A stretch of DNA of 11,128 nucleotides from an uncultured Clostridium sp. (GCA_900553225.1 USCV01000043.1:1-11128), one strand, 5' to 3'; counted from the stretch's first letter, positions 1 through 7,670 are shown. The notes: generated by a model from the letters alone, not told the origin. Program-made: numbers and translations.

Positions 1-2
1 AA

Positions 3-731
3 AAAAGATATTTAATAATTTTAATTTCATTATTTTCATTTTTATTTGTCTTATCTGGATGTAATAATGTCAATAAGAATATTGAAAATAGTGAAAATAA
101 CACTGAAATTAATAGAACAAGTGCGGAATTCAATGTTTCTAATCAAAATAAAGAAATTGCAAACAGCAATACATCTAACACTAATTCTGGCGATAATGAA
201 AATGTTAATACCAGTAACGTGAATGAGTCTAGTAATGAAAATATTACGTCTTCTAAAGAAATGGAAAAAGAGCCTATTGAAACTGAACTTGCTAACTTTT
301 CAACGCGCATTATAGATAAAGATGAAAATAGACAAAATAATATAAGGCTTACTTGCTCTAAACTAAATGAGTTAACAATAGATGGCGGCTCAACTTTTTC
401 CTTTTTAAAAAGCATAGGTGAAACAACTGTTGAAGCAGGATACAAAGAAGCAGATATACTTATTAACGGAAAAAAAACAAAAGGTTTAGGTGGTGGTAAT
501 TGCCAAGTTAGTTCTACTTTATATAATGCTGTTTTAAAGTCCGAAGGACTAGAAGTTATAGAACGCCATGAACATGATAAAAAGGTTCCATATATTGAAA
601 AAGGAAAAGATGCAACAATTGCATTTCCTTCTCTAGATTTAAAGTTTAAAAATAATTCACAAAATCAAATAAAAATATATACGAGTACTGATGGAAATTC
701 TGTTACAGTAAAGATTGTAAAAATTTCTTAG
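3..731 (+). CDS. VanW-domain lipoprotein, 5' end outside window
   Basis: The reading frame is open from base 3 to the TAA at 729-731, so the true start lies upstream of the window. The visible N-terminus is a hydrophobic stretch ending in the lipobox LSGC (Cys codon at 60-62), which predicts a lipid-anchored extracytoplasmic protein. It is followed by a low-complexity Asn/Ser/Glu-rich linker of about 75 residues. The C-terminal part is a VanW domain (PF04294 type): FSTRI near base 297, GGSTFSF, then the hallmark GGGNCQVSSTLYNAVL, IERHEH and a DLKFKNNS strand. VanW proteins are found with vancomycin-resistance clusters and widely in clostridial envelopes, but their biochemical role is unknown. 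No vanA/H/X genes are nearby, so a resistance role is not supported. Three CGG triplets inside (124, 386, 467) are all out of frame. dacF follows 56 bp downstream on the same strand and may be co-transcribed. Confidence 0.88.
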   Translation, partial: KRYLIILISLFSFLFVLSGCNNVNKNIENSENNTEINRTSAEFNVSNQNKEIANSNTSNTNSGDNENVNTSNVNESSNENITSSKEMEKEPIETELANFSTRIIDKDENRQNNIRLTCSKLNELTIDGGSTFSFLKSIGETTVEAGYKEADILINGKKTKGLGGGNCQVSSTLYNAVLKSEGLEVIERHEHDKKVPYIEKGKDATIAFPSLDLKFKNNSQNQIKIYTSTDGNSVTVKIVKIS

Positions 732-751
732 AATAATTCTAAACTTCCTAG

Positions 752-773
752 AATAAAATTTAATAATTTTATT
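752..773 (+). repeat. AT-only inverted repeat just before the dacF ribosome binding site
   Basis: AATAAAATT (752-760) and AATTTTATT (765-773) form a perfect 9-bp inverted repeat with a 4-nt loop. It is immediately followed by AGGAGG at 775-780. It is weak because every pair is A-T. It could slightly occlude the dacF RBS or be a chance product of base composition. Confidence 0.4.
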
Positions 774-787
774 TAGGAGGTTTTTTT

Positions 788-2030
788 ATGCACTTAAAAA
801 AATGCTTGTTTAAACTATTATGTTTTTTTATTATATTTATGTTTGTTATTTATCCAAGTGTTATTGCTTCTGAAAATGTATATATTTGGTCAAATGATTA
901 CGATATTACAGTTCCAACGAGTTCAAGTACTACCACAGAGCAAGATTCAAACAATTCATTATCATTAGAATCTGGAAGTGCCATTTTAATTGAACAAGAG
1001 TCTCGGTCAGATTCTGTATGAACACAATATGCATGAAAGCTTACGTCCTGCAAGTGTCACAAAAGTAATGAGTATTTTACTTATTATGGAATCACTTGAT
1101 TCTGGGCAAATTAAATTAGAAGACAAAGTACCATGTAGTGAAAATGCCCGTTCCATGGGTGGTTCTCAAATATGGTTAAATGAAACCGAAACATTAACTG
1201 TTAATGAAATGTTAAAAGCAATGTGTGTTGTTTCTGCAAACGATTGTACTGTAGCAATGGCAGAATTTCTTGCTGGAAGTCAAGAAGCTTTTGTTGAAAA
1301 AATGAATACCAGAGCTAAAGAACTTGGAATGAATGATACCTGTTTCAAAAATTGCCATGGTATTGATGAAGATGGACACGTTACATCCAGCTATGATATT
1401 GCATTAATGTCTAGAGAGTTATTAACCAAACATCCATCGATTAAAAATTATACAACCATTTGGATGGATAGCTTGCGAGATGGTAAGTCTCAACTTGTAA
1501 ATACAAATAAATTAATTAGAAATTATCAAGGAGCAACTGGTTTGAAAACCGGCTCTACTTCACTTGCACTTTATAATCTTTCTGCAAGTGCTACTAGAAA
1601 TGGTTTATCTTTAATTGCAGTTATCATGAAAGCTCCATCTACCAAAGTCCGTTTTGCAGAAGCACAAAAATTATTGGATTATGGTTTCAGTAATTATACA
1701 TATAAAGAGTTTGCCAAAAAAGATGATATTGTAAAAAGTTTATCTATTGCTAAAGGTGTAGAAAGTCAGATAAATGCTGTGTTTGAGAATAATTCTGGAA
1801 CATTATTAAAAAAGGGGCAAGATAAAGAAGTTTCTCAAACAGTTTCAATTGATGAAAATTTATGTGCACCTATAAAAAAAGGACAAAAAATTGGTGAAGC
1901 GACCTATATTTTGGATGGTAAAGTGGTAAGTACTGTAAATATAGTTTCAGACAAAGATGTAGCTAAAGATACCTTTTCAAATATTTTATTCGATTTATAT
2001 AAAAGATGGTTTTGCCTACTACGAAAGTAA
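788..2030 (+). CDS. dacF: D-alanyl-D-alanine carboxypeptidase (DacF/PBP5 family), read through a +1 shift at CGG
   Basis: This serine DD-carboxypeptidase trims the terminal D-Ala from peptidoglycan pentapeptides outside the membrane. The ATG at 788 follows AGGAGG (775-780). Residues 1-28 are a signal peptide, then ENVYIWS and a Ser/Thr-rich spacer. The frame carrying the signal peptide hits TGA at 1019-1021, while the catalytic part lies in the +1 frame. Skipping C1004 of the in-frame CGG (1004-1006) joins 788-1003 to 1005-2030 and gives one 413-residue protein reading ...EQES-GQILYEHN..., where the Gly is the conserved one of the family's xGxxLYExN segment. In that product SVTK is near residue 89, SAND near 149 and KTGS near 253, so all three active-site motifs are intact. 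A PBP5 C-terminal domain and an amphipathic C-terminus (YKRWFCLLRK) for membrane attachment follow. The dacF symbol rests on family and neighbourhood with gerW. Paralogues such as dacB cannot be excluded. Confidence 0.87.
1001..1021 (+). other. Putative +1 frameshift site at CGG in dacF
   Basis: The zero frame reads TCT CGG TCA GAT then TCT GTA TGA. The +1 frame after C1004 reads GGT CAG ATT CTG TAT GAA. Protein similarity switches exactly from the first frame to the second at this CGG, codon 73. The regained codon is glycine. If the shift failed, only a 77-residue secreted fragment without any catalytic motif would be made. Confidence 0.75.
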
Positions 2031-2040
2031 AAAAAATTGG

Positions 2041-2074
2041 GAGTATAAAAGTTTGCACAAACTTTCCGATACTC
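2041..2074 (+). repeat. Imperfect hairpin downstream of dacF
   Basis: GAGTAT (2041-2046) pairs with ATACTC (2069-2074), enclosing AAAGTTTG (2048-2055) paired with CAAACTTT (2058-2065). An asymmetric internal loop lies between the two stems. It begins 10 bp after the dacF stop. There is no T-run directly after it, so it is probably an mRNA 3'-end structure lying in front of the true terminator. Confidence 0.55.
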
Positions 2075-2082
2075 TCGCATTA

Positions 2083-2122
2083 AAAAGTTACATATAAACG
2101 ATATCATTTATATGTAACTTTT
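2083..2122. terminator. Bidirectional terminator between convergent dacF and gerW
   Basis: There is a perfect 16-bp inverted repeat with arms 2083-2098 and 2107-2122 around an 8-nt loop. Each arm ends in four A or T bases, giving a U-tract in either transcription direction. It sits between the dacF stop (2030) and the gerW stop (2128), as expected for convergent genes. The stem is AT-rich with few G-C pairs, so its efficiency is uncertain. Confidence 0.75.
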
Positions 2123-2127
2123 CTAGT

Positions 2128-2751
2128 TCACTCATCTTCTGTTAAATCTTCTAGACTATCTTCACCAAATTCCACTTTTATAGAATTATCTGCATTTTTA
2201 TTTTTCTTTGTTGACCTTTTGTTTTTTCTTTCTGCTCCTATTTCCTCTTTTATTTTATTTAAGTATTCCTTTCTTTCATTTTCTATTTCTTTTGCTCCTT
2301 TTTCTTCTTGTTTAATTTCTTTATTCTTCTGATCTATTTTGGCTTGCATTGTTTTATTTAACATTTTATTTACTTTTTCTATTAAATCTGGAACATAATC
2401 TAATAATTTGTCTATTGCTGAACTATGGCTTACTGGTAATAATTTTACATTATCTTGTTGAATTACTAAAAAAGCAACTGGTGCAATGCTGACTCCTGCT
2501 CCACTTCCTCCTCCAAATGGTAAGCGGTATTGAACTTGTTCTTCTTTATCTTTTTTCTTATATTCATCTAGTGTTTCTCCATTAAATTCGCTTCCACCTG
2601 CTGCGAATCCAAATCCCACCTTTGATATTGGAATAATCATGATATTTCCTGGTCCTTCTATTGCTTCGCCTATAATGGTATTTACGTCTACCATATCTCT
2701 TATGCTATTCATGGCAGTAGTCATAAGACCTTCTATTGGATGTTCGTTCAT
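2128..2751 (-). CDS. gerW: Spore protein GerW/YtfJ family
   Basis: A 207-residue protein of the sporulation YtfJ (GerW) family, which in Bacillus is spore-associated and affects germination. The family hallmarks are all present: HPIEGLM at the N-terminus, DVNTIIGEAIE, IPISKVGFGFAAGGSEF, and the glycine-rich FGGGSGAGVSIAPVAFLVI segment. A basic, Glu/Lys-rich C-terminal extension of about 70 residues ends in an acidic tail. I place the start at the ATG at 2751, about 10 nt from AAGGAG. The in-frame GTG at 2760 lies only 2 nt from that RBS. The first 47 nt overlap the end of the DUF2953 gene, suggesting translational coupling. Gene order with DUF2953 and scpA is typical for clostridia. Confidence 0.92.
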   Translation of the reverse strand: MNEHPIEGLMTTAMNSIRDMVDVNTIIGEAIEGPGNIMIIPISKVGFGFAAGGSEFNGETLDEYKKKDKEEQVQYRLPFGGGSGAGVSIAPVAFLVIQQDNVKLLPVSHSSAIDKLLDYVPDLIEKVNKMLNKTMQAKIDQKNKEIKQEEKGAKEIENERKEYLNKIKEEIGAERKNKRSTKKNKNADNSIKVEFGEDSLEDLTEDE

Positions 2752-3400
2752 TTTTATCACTTCTCCTTTTCATTTTTACAATGATATATATTATATTGAT
2801 AATATGTACCAATTTTAAATTTATTATACAGTCTAAATCTAATTTTAAGACATTTTTATTCCCATATATTGGTAGTATTTTATATCTATAATTATTAATA
2901 TTTTTTATATATTTATTTGTAAGTCTTAGTATTATTGGTACAATAACTGATATTATTGTAATTAAAGATGAGGTGATAATTACATCTTCTAAGCCAATTT
3001 GCAAATTCATTTTAAATTTTAATATTTCTATTTTTAGATTTTTAAAAATTATCTTTGCAAGTTTCAATTGTTTAATATTATTAAATAATATTTCTCTTTC
3101 CAGCTTTTTTTCTAATTTTAATGGTATTTTTTTGATACTAGTTTTAGATAGTTTCTTTATTAATTTAGAATTTTGAAGTTTCTGTATTCTTCTTTTAATT
3201 TTTTCTTGTTTATCTTTGTTTAGCTTTAGTCCGATTATTCTTATCTTTTTCATAAAATATAATCCAATTTTTATTTCATAATCTATATTACCATTTTCTG
3301 TATCTATTTTCAGCTTACTTATTGAAAGTTTAAAACTTGAATTAAATATTACAATTATACAGACTAATGCCATTGTTATTATAACAAAAAATAATACCAT
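2705..3400 (-). CDS. DUF2953 family membrane protein
   Basis: A 231-residue protein beginning with a transmembrane helix (residues about 2-20) and containing a second hydrophobic segment (about 140-162, IITSSLITIISVIVPIIL). Between them is a Lys/Ile-rich region. The tail (ERTSNRRSYDYCHE) overlaps gerW. The ATG at 3400 is preceded by AAGGGAAG. DUF2953 genes are found next to gerW/ytfJ in endospore formers, so a sporulation-related role is plausible but unproven, and no enzymatic motif is visible. Identification rests on size, topology, the tail and the neighbourhood, as the middle is weakly conserved. Confidence 0.75.
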   Translation of the reverse strand: MVLFFVIITMALVCIIVIFNSSFKLSISKLKIDTENGNIDYEIKIGLYFMKKIRIIGLKLNKDKQEKIKRRIQKLQNSKLIKKLSKTSIKKIPLKLEKKLEREILFNNIKQLKLAKIIFKNLKIEILKFKMNLQIGLEDVIITSSLITIISVIVPIILRLTNKYIKNINNYRYKILPIYGNKNVLKLDLDCIINLKLVHIINIIYIIVKMKRRSDKNERTSNRRSYDYCHE

Positions 3401-3462
3401 ATCTTCCCTTCTTTTTTATAGAATTTATAGTATTATTTTTTCCATTTATTTCTTATTTAAAC

Positions 3463-4221
3463 CTATTGCTTTACTTTTTTCTTTTTTTCTACAGTAATAT
3501 CTCCAAAAAGTTCCTCTTGATTTGTAATTACTTTGCTTCTCCTTGATAGCTCTAACAAGCCTGAAAATGCTGTTACAACTTCATTTTTATTGCATTTTCC
3601 CTTTGGAAATAATTTGTTAAATACAAATCTTTTATTTTTTATCAGTGCTTTATACATTTGTTTCACTTTGCTTCCAACTGTATATGTATCTGTAATAGCT
3701 ATTTTTTCAATATTTTTTGCATTTTGATTTATTCTTTGTTCATTTTTTCGCACTACTTCTGCATATATCTTTGGAATAAGTTCATTGTTGTATTCTTTAT
3801 CTAATTCTTGTTTTGGCAATGAAACAACATCTGGTAATTTGTATGTTCTTTTGGAATAACATTCATAGTATTCTTTTAATAATTTTGTTATTTCTTTATA
3901 TTTCTTATATTCAATAATTCTTCTTAATAACTCTTCTTCTGTTAATTCTTTTTCCTCCTCTTGTTGCACAGGCAATAGTGTTTTTGATTTTAGATACAAT
4001 AGTGTAGAGGCCATAATTAAGAATTCACTTGTTATTTCTAGATTTAACTTTTCCATTTGATTTAAATATTCAATATATTGGTCTGTAATTTCGCTTATTT
4101 TTACATCACATATATCCATTTTATTTTTATCGATTAAATGGCATAACAAATCTAAAGGTCCTTCAAAATTATCTATTTTTATTGCATATTTATTAGTTTC
4201 TAATGTTAATACATTTTGCAT
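3463..4221 (-). CDS. scpA: Segregation and condensation protein A
   Basis: The kleisin subunit of the SMC-ScpAB condensin, which bridges the SMC ATPase heads and helps organise and segregate the chromosome. The 252-residue length is normal. The N-terminal signature is clear (IDNFEGPLDLLCHLIDKN at about residues 16-33, then the SEITDQYIEYL helix). It continues with a helical LLYLKSKTLLP segment, a Glu-rich linker (EEEKELTEEELLRRI) and a C-terminal winged helix (VVTAFSGLLELSRRSKV). The ATG at 4221 has no obvious Shine-Dalgarno of its own. A strong one sits about 40 nt upstream in front of a six-codon ORF. The usual partner gene scpB is not next to it: the next gene is DUF2953, after 62 bp. Confidence 0.95.
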   Translation of the reverse strand: MQNVLTLETNKYAIKIDNFEGPLDLLCHLIDKNKMDICDVKISEITDQYIEYLNQMEKLNLEITSEFLIMASTLLYLKSKTLLPVQQEEEKELTEEELLRRIIEYKKYKEITKLLKEYYECYSKRTYKLPDVVSLPKQELDKEYNNELIPKIYAEVVRKNEQRINQNAKNIEKIAITDTYTVGSKVKQMYKALIKNKRFVFNKLFPKGKCNKNEVVTAFSGLLELSRRSKVITNQEELFGDITVEKKKKVKQ

Positions 4222-4235
4222 TTTACTTTTCTATG

Positions 4236-4256
4236 CTAGTTTTTATTTACTAACAT
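4236..4256 (-). other. Six-codon mini-ORF with strong RBS upstream of scpA
   Basis: Downstream of recX, GAGAGGGGG (about 4260-4268, - strand) is followed by ATG at 4256 and then five sense codons and TAG (peptide MLVNKN). scpA begins 14 nt after this stop in another frame and lacks its own clear RBS. The mini-ORF could load ribosomes that re-initiate at scpA. It contains no CGG, so it is not another case of the frameshift seen elsewhere. Confidence 0.35.
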
Positions 4257-4282
4257 TATCCCCCTCTCTTATATCTAATTTT

Positions 4283-4730
4283 TTATTCTTCTTGCATTGC
4301 TATATTTATACTCTCTTCTCTATAACCTTTTTTTCTTAAGAAATTTTTTATTTCTATTTCTTCCATATTTGTTTGTTTCTTATTTATAATTTTTTTTGCA
4401 CATTTTACTTCATATTCTTCAATTTCTTCTTTATTATTTTGAATGTAATTATCTATTAAATTGCTTCTTATTCCTTTTGCTTGTAATTTATATTTTATTT
4501 CTTTTATTGATAATGTTCTAAGTGCCATAAATTCATATATGGCTCTTCCGAATATATATTTCATCATTAAGATAATTATTTTCTTCAAGGTTCTGTATTA
4601 TTTCATCTAATAATTCTTCATTAATCTCTCTTTTAAATTTTTGTTTAACCTCATATATTGTTCTTTTTTTATACAAAACATATTTTAATACCTTTGTTTT
4701 TTGTTTGTCAAATTCTTCTATAGTATACAT
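4283..4730 (-). CDS. recX: Regulatory protein RecX, read through a +1 shift at CGG
   Basis: RecX binds RecA filaments and limits their activity. It commonly lies directly after recA, as here (33 bp gap). The ATG at 4730 follows AGAGGTAATA. The first frame gives 60 helical residues (KQKTKVLKYVLYKKRTIYEVKQKF..., ending NNYLNDEIYI), then CGG (4550-4548) and a TGA five codons later. The rest of the family's helical repeats lies in the +1 frame: GRAIYEFMALRTLSIKEIKYKL, an IDNYIQ helix and a C-terminal RKKGYREESINIAM. Skipping C4550 joins 4730-4551 to 4549-4283 and gives a continuous 148-residue RecX of plausible length. No other CGG occurs in the gene. Without the shift only the first RecX repeat would be made. 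Confidence 0.85.
4536..4553 (-). other. Putative +1 frameshift site at CGG in recX
   Basis: On the - strand the zero frame reads ATT CGG AAG AGC CAT then ATA TGA. After skipping C4550 it reads GGA AGA GCC ATA TAT GAA, which continues into the rest of RecX. As in dacF, the codon before CGG ends in T, the new codon is glycine, and the zero-frame stop is TGA five codons after CGG. It lies at codon 61. Confidence 0.75.
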
Positions 4731-4763
4731 TATTACCTCTATATTTTAATTTTTTCGACGTTA

Positions 4764-5810
4764 TTATTTTTCTGCATTTTCTTCACTTGTTTCTTCTCCT
4801 AGGCTTTTTTCAAATGCCTGAGAAAAGTTTTCTCTAATTTTGTTTTCTACTTCGGTCATAATTTCAGGATTTTCCATTAAATATTTTTTTACATTTTCTC
4901 TACCTTGTCCAATTTTACTACCATTATAACTGAACCATGAACCGCTTTTTTCAATTATGTCTAGGCTTACTGCTAAATCTACTAAATTACCTTCTTTTGA
5001 TATTCCTTTACCATAAATAATATCAAACTCAGCTTCTCTAAAAGGTGGTGCTACTTTATTTTTTACTATTTTTACTCTTGCTCTATTTCCTATTACTTCA
5101 CCATCTTGTTTTAGGTTCTCTATTTTTCTAATATCTAACCTTACTGATGAATAGAATTTAAGTGCTCTTCCTCCTGGTGTTGTTTCTGGATTTCCAAACA
5201 TAACTCCTACCTTTTCTCTTAATTGGTTAATAAATACTATTACGCATTTTGATTTATTTATTGCTCCTGCCAACTTTCTTAATGCTTGTGACATTAATCT
5301 TGCTTGAAGACCAATATGAGAATCTCCCATATCTCCATCTATTTCTGCTTTTGGAACTAATGCTGCTACTGAATCAACTACTATAATATCTAAAGCTCCG
5401 CTTCTTACTAAGGCTTCTGCTATTTCAAGCGCTTGCTCACCTGTATCTGGTTGTGAAACTATTAAATTATCAATATCTACTCCTAAGTGCTTTGCATAAA
5501 CAGGGTCTAGAGCATGCTCAGCATCTATAAAAGCTGCCTCTCCTCCCATTTTTTGTGCTTCTGCTATCATATGTAATGTTAGTGTTGTTTTTCCAGAAGA
5601 TTCTGGACCAAATACTTCTACTATTCTTCCTCTTGGAATTCCTCCTATTCCTAAAGCTACATCTAAACTTAAAGCTCCTGTTGGTATAGCTTCTACATTC
5701 ATCGTAGTATATTCTCCAAGTTTCATTACTGAACCTTTACCAAATTGCTTTTCTATTTGACCTAAGGCTGCTTCTAATGCTTTTTTTCTTTCTAAATTTT
5801 CTGTGCTCAT
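4764..5810 (-). CDS. recA: Recombinase RecA
   Basis: The DNA-dependent ATPase that forms filaments on single-stranded DNA, carries out strand exchange and triggers LexA self-cleavage in the SOS response. It is a 348-residue, full-length protein. The Walker A motif GPESSGKT is near residues 68-75, Walker B is LDIIVVDS, and the L1/L2 region carries FINQLREKVGVMFGNPETT followed by PGGRALKFYSSVRLDIR. It has the usual acidic C-terminal tail (EETSEENAEK). The ATG at 5810 is preceded by AGGAGG at good spacing. A consensus-like promoter and a candidate LexA box lie directly upstream. recX follows and is probably co-transcribed. The gene has no in-frame CGG: both CGG triplets on its strand straddle codon borders (AGC GGT and AGC GGA). 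Confidence 0.99.
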   Translation of the reverse strand: MSTENLERKKALEAALGQIEKQFGKGSVMKLGEYTTMNVEAIPTGALSLDVALGIGGIPRGRIVEVFGPESSGKTTLTLHMIAEAQKMGGEAAFIDAEHALDPVYAKHLGVDIDNLIVSQPDTGEQALEIAEALVRSGALDIIVVDSVAALVPKAEIDGDMGDSHIGLQARLMSQALRKLAGAINKSKCVIVFINQLREKVGVMFGNPETTPGGRALKFYSSVRLDIRKIENLKQDGEVIGNRARVKIVKNKVAPPFREAEFDIIYGKGISKEGNLVDLAVSLDIIEKSGSWFSYNGSKIGQGRENVKKYLMENPEIMTEVENKIRENFSQAFEKSLGEETSEENAEK

Positions 5811-5827
5811 ATTAATTCCTCCTATTT

Positions 5828-5841
5828 AAAACACTTGTTTG
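5828..5841 (-). promoter_or_regulatory. Candidate LexA (SOS) operator of recA
   Basis: The - strand reads CAAACAAGTGTTTT, which matches the Gram-positive LexA consensus CGAACRNRYGTTYC at all but two positions (G to A at position 2, C to T at the end). It lies just downstream of the -10 box, over the expected transcription start, where repressor binding would block initiation. lexA is not in this window. Confidence 0.55.
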
Positions 5842-5848
5842 TGTTTAC

Positions 5849-5876
5849 ATTATATACTATTTATTTTATTTGTCAA
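5849..5876 (-). promoter_or_regulatory. SigA-type promoter of recA
   Basis: On the - strand, TTGACA (5876-5871) is separated by 16 bp from TATAAT (5854-5849). Both hexamers match the housekeeping consensus exactly. Transcription would start near 5842, about 30 nt before the recA start codon. The strength of this promoter fits a gene that needs an operator for repression. Confidence 0.8.
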
Positions 5877-6010
5877 TACTTAATTTCAATTTTTCTTATT
5901 ATTAATTATTAGTTAATTTTTTGTATGAAAACATTTTTATTTTGAATATACAAAATAAGTAATAAGTTCAGTTCTTGAGTGTACTCATATAAATAAACAT
6001 ATTTAACAAT

Positions 6011-7609
6011 TTATTTTTGTATATACCACGTCCAAACTCTATTAAATATATTATAATTATTTGGATTTATCTCACCACTGATACTTTTATCTAAAATAAC
6101 TGTTTCCTTGTTTCTGTATAGTCCAATATATGGACTATCCGATTCTATAATTTCAATTAATTTAGTGTATTTTGTTAAAAGTATGTTAATATCAGTTATT
6201 TTCTTTATTTCATCTAGTAGACTAATAACATCATCATTTTCATATTGTGCTAAATTGTCTTGTCCATAAAAATAATCTAAATTAGGACTAAATCCATTAT
6301 TTATTCCAGTTAGAATTATATCATAATCTTTGTTTTGCAAACATTTAATATAAACACTATCTGCAACCTTTTTTATATTGATTTCAACTCCAAGTTCTTC
6401 TAGTTGTTCTTTTATATTTTCTGCAACTTTAATTCTAGCTTCATTGTTTGACTGCACAGTTATATTAAATGACAAAGTAGTTATTTTTCCTTTCTCATTT
6501 TTCTTTTGCCATTTATTATTTTGATATATCCAACCTACATCTTTTAAAATCTTTTTTGCTTGTTCAATATTATACTCTTTAGATGGCATATCTTTAGTAT
6601 ACAGATAATTACCATAATCAAGTGGAAATTCGGCAACATAACATTTATTATCAAATATATTAGAAATTATTTTGGTTTTATTAATTGCATAGCTGATTGC
6701 CTTTCTTACTTCTTTTTCATTTAATATATTGTTCTTACAGTTTAAACTTATAAAGTCATACTCTCTTCCTTTATATTCTTTCACATTATAGCCTATATTC
6801 CCTATATATTCTTGATATGCATTATCACTTGTACTTATAATATCTACATTACCAATTTTAAAGTTACTATATACATCCCCCATATTATTATATAGTGATA
6901 TTAGAATTGTTTCTATTTTACTATTTTTTTCATTTTTTTCTTTCCATAGTTCATTTTTTTCTAGAACAATAGACTTTGAATCTATTGTTTTTATTTTATA
7001 CATTCCTGTTCCTAGCGGAATAATGCTGTTTGTTGTAAAATTTTTATTTTCATATATGTGATTTGGCAAAATTGGGAAACTTAGGTAATATTCAAAAAAG
7101 TCTATGCCCTTACATAAGTTTAATTTTATTGTAGAGTTATCTATAATTTCAACGTTTTGTATCTCTTGTACTTGACTAGAATAAATAGATTCTATGTTTT
7201 TTAATTGTTCTATTGTAAATTTCACATCTTTACTAGAAATTTGTATTCCATCTTGCCACTTTATTTGTTCATCTAACTTTATTAAATAACATGTATCTGA
7301 TATTTTAGCACATTCTTTAGCTAAACACATTTTTATTTTATAATTTTCATCTATATCTATTAAAGGTTCAAATATAAGTTTACTAATTTTTATAACCTGC
7401 TTATTTTTTGTTATTAATGGATTAATTGTATCATAACCTGATATTGCTAAATTTAAATTTGCTATATATTCAGTCGGACTATTAGACACTTCTTCTGATG
7501 TATCTATATCTTCTTTCTTGCTATTATTTTTATAAAACAGATATACTGCACATATAACTAATAAAATAGTAATTATGATAAAAAAATACTTTCCAATATT
7601 TTGCTTCAT
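6011..7609 (-). CDS. Membrane-anchored ABC-type substrate-binding protein (SBP_bac_5 family)
   Basis: A 532-residue extracytoplasmic solute-binding protein of the oligopeptide/dipeptide/nickel family 5. Residues 7-25 (YFFIIITILLVICAVYLFY) form an N-terminal membrane helix. The lone Cys does not sit in a proper lipobox (no G/A/S before it), so uncleaved anchoring is more likely than lipidation. The mature part shows the family pattern: NLAISGYDTINPL, KLIFEPLIDIDENYKIKMCLAKE, the WQDGIQISSKDVKFTIEQLK segment, and VRKAISYAINKTKII. The ATG at 7609 follows AGAGGTGG. No permease or ATPase genes are adjacent, so the transported ligand cannot be inferred. It lies between spoVS and recA, with a terminator upstream, and is probably its own transcription unit. 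It could act as a sensor or use a permease encoded elsewhere. Confidence 0.85.
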   Translation of the reverse strand: MKQNIGKYFFIIITILLVICAVYLFYKNNSKKEDIDTSEEVSNSPTEYIANLNLAISGYDTINPLITKNKQVIKISKLIFEPLIDIDENYKIKMCLAKECAKISDTCYLIKLDEQIKWQDGIQISSKDVKFTIEQLKNIESIYSSQVQEIQNVEIIDNSTIKLNLCKGIDFFEYYLSFPILPNHIYENKNFTTNSIIPLGTGMYKIKTIDSKSIVLEKNELWKEKNEKNSKIETILISLYNNMGDVYSNFKIGNVDIISTSDNAYQEYIGNIGYNVKEYKGREYDFISLNCKNNILNEKEVRKAISYAINKTKIISNIFDNKCYVAEFPLDYGNYLYTKDMPSKEYNIEQAKKILKDVGWIYQNNKWQKKNEKGKITTLSFNITVQSNNEARIKVAENIKEQLEELGVEINIKKVADSVYIKCLQNKDYDIILTGINNGFSPNLDYFYGQDNLAQYENDDVISLLDEIKKITDINILLTKYTKLIEIIESDSPYIGLYRNKETVILDKSISGEINPNNYNIFNRVWTWYIQK

Positions 7610-7670
7610 TTTCCACCTCTTTTTTCATTTGAAATAGTATATTTAAATTATTTATAATTTTAATACCTAC

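Noticed and set aside
124..469. CGG triplets in the VanW gene as further shift sites
   Set aside because: At 124, 386 and 467 they lie across codon borders (GCG GAA, GGC GGC, AAC GGA), and the VanW frame is continuous.
1..731. Vancomycin-resistance locus
   Set aside because: Only a VanW domain is present. No vanH, vanA/B, vanX or regulators are visible, and VanW domains are common in clostridia without resistance.
788..1021. A separate 77-residue secreted small protein before a truncated carboxypeptidase
   Set aside because: Its end matches the N-terminus of DacF and continues seamlessly in the +1 frame at CGG. The downstream frame has no RBS or signal peptide of its own, so this is one gene.
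4236..4256. Mini-ORF as a frameshifted N-terminus of scpA
   Set aside because: It contains no CGG, ScpA is complete from its own ATG, and the family does not need extra N-terminal residues.
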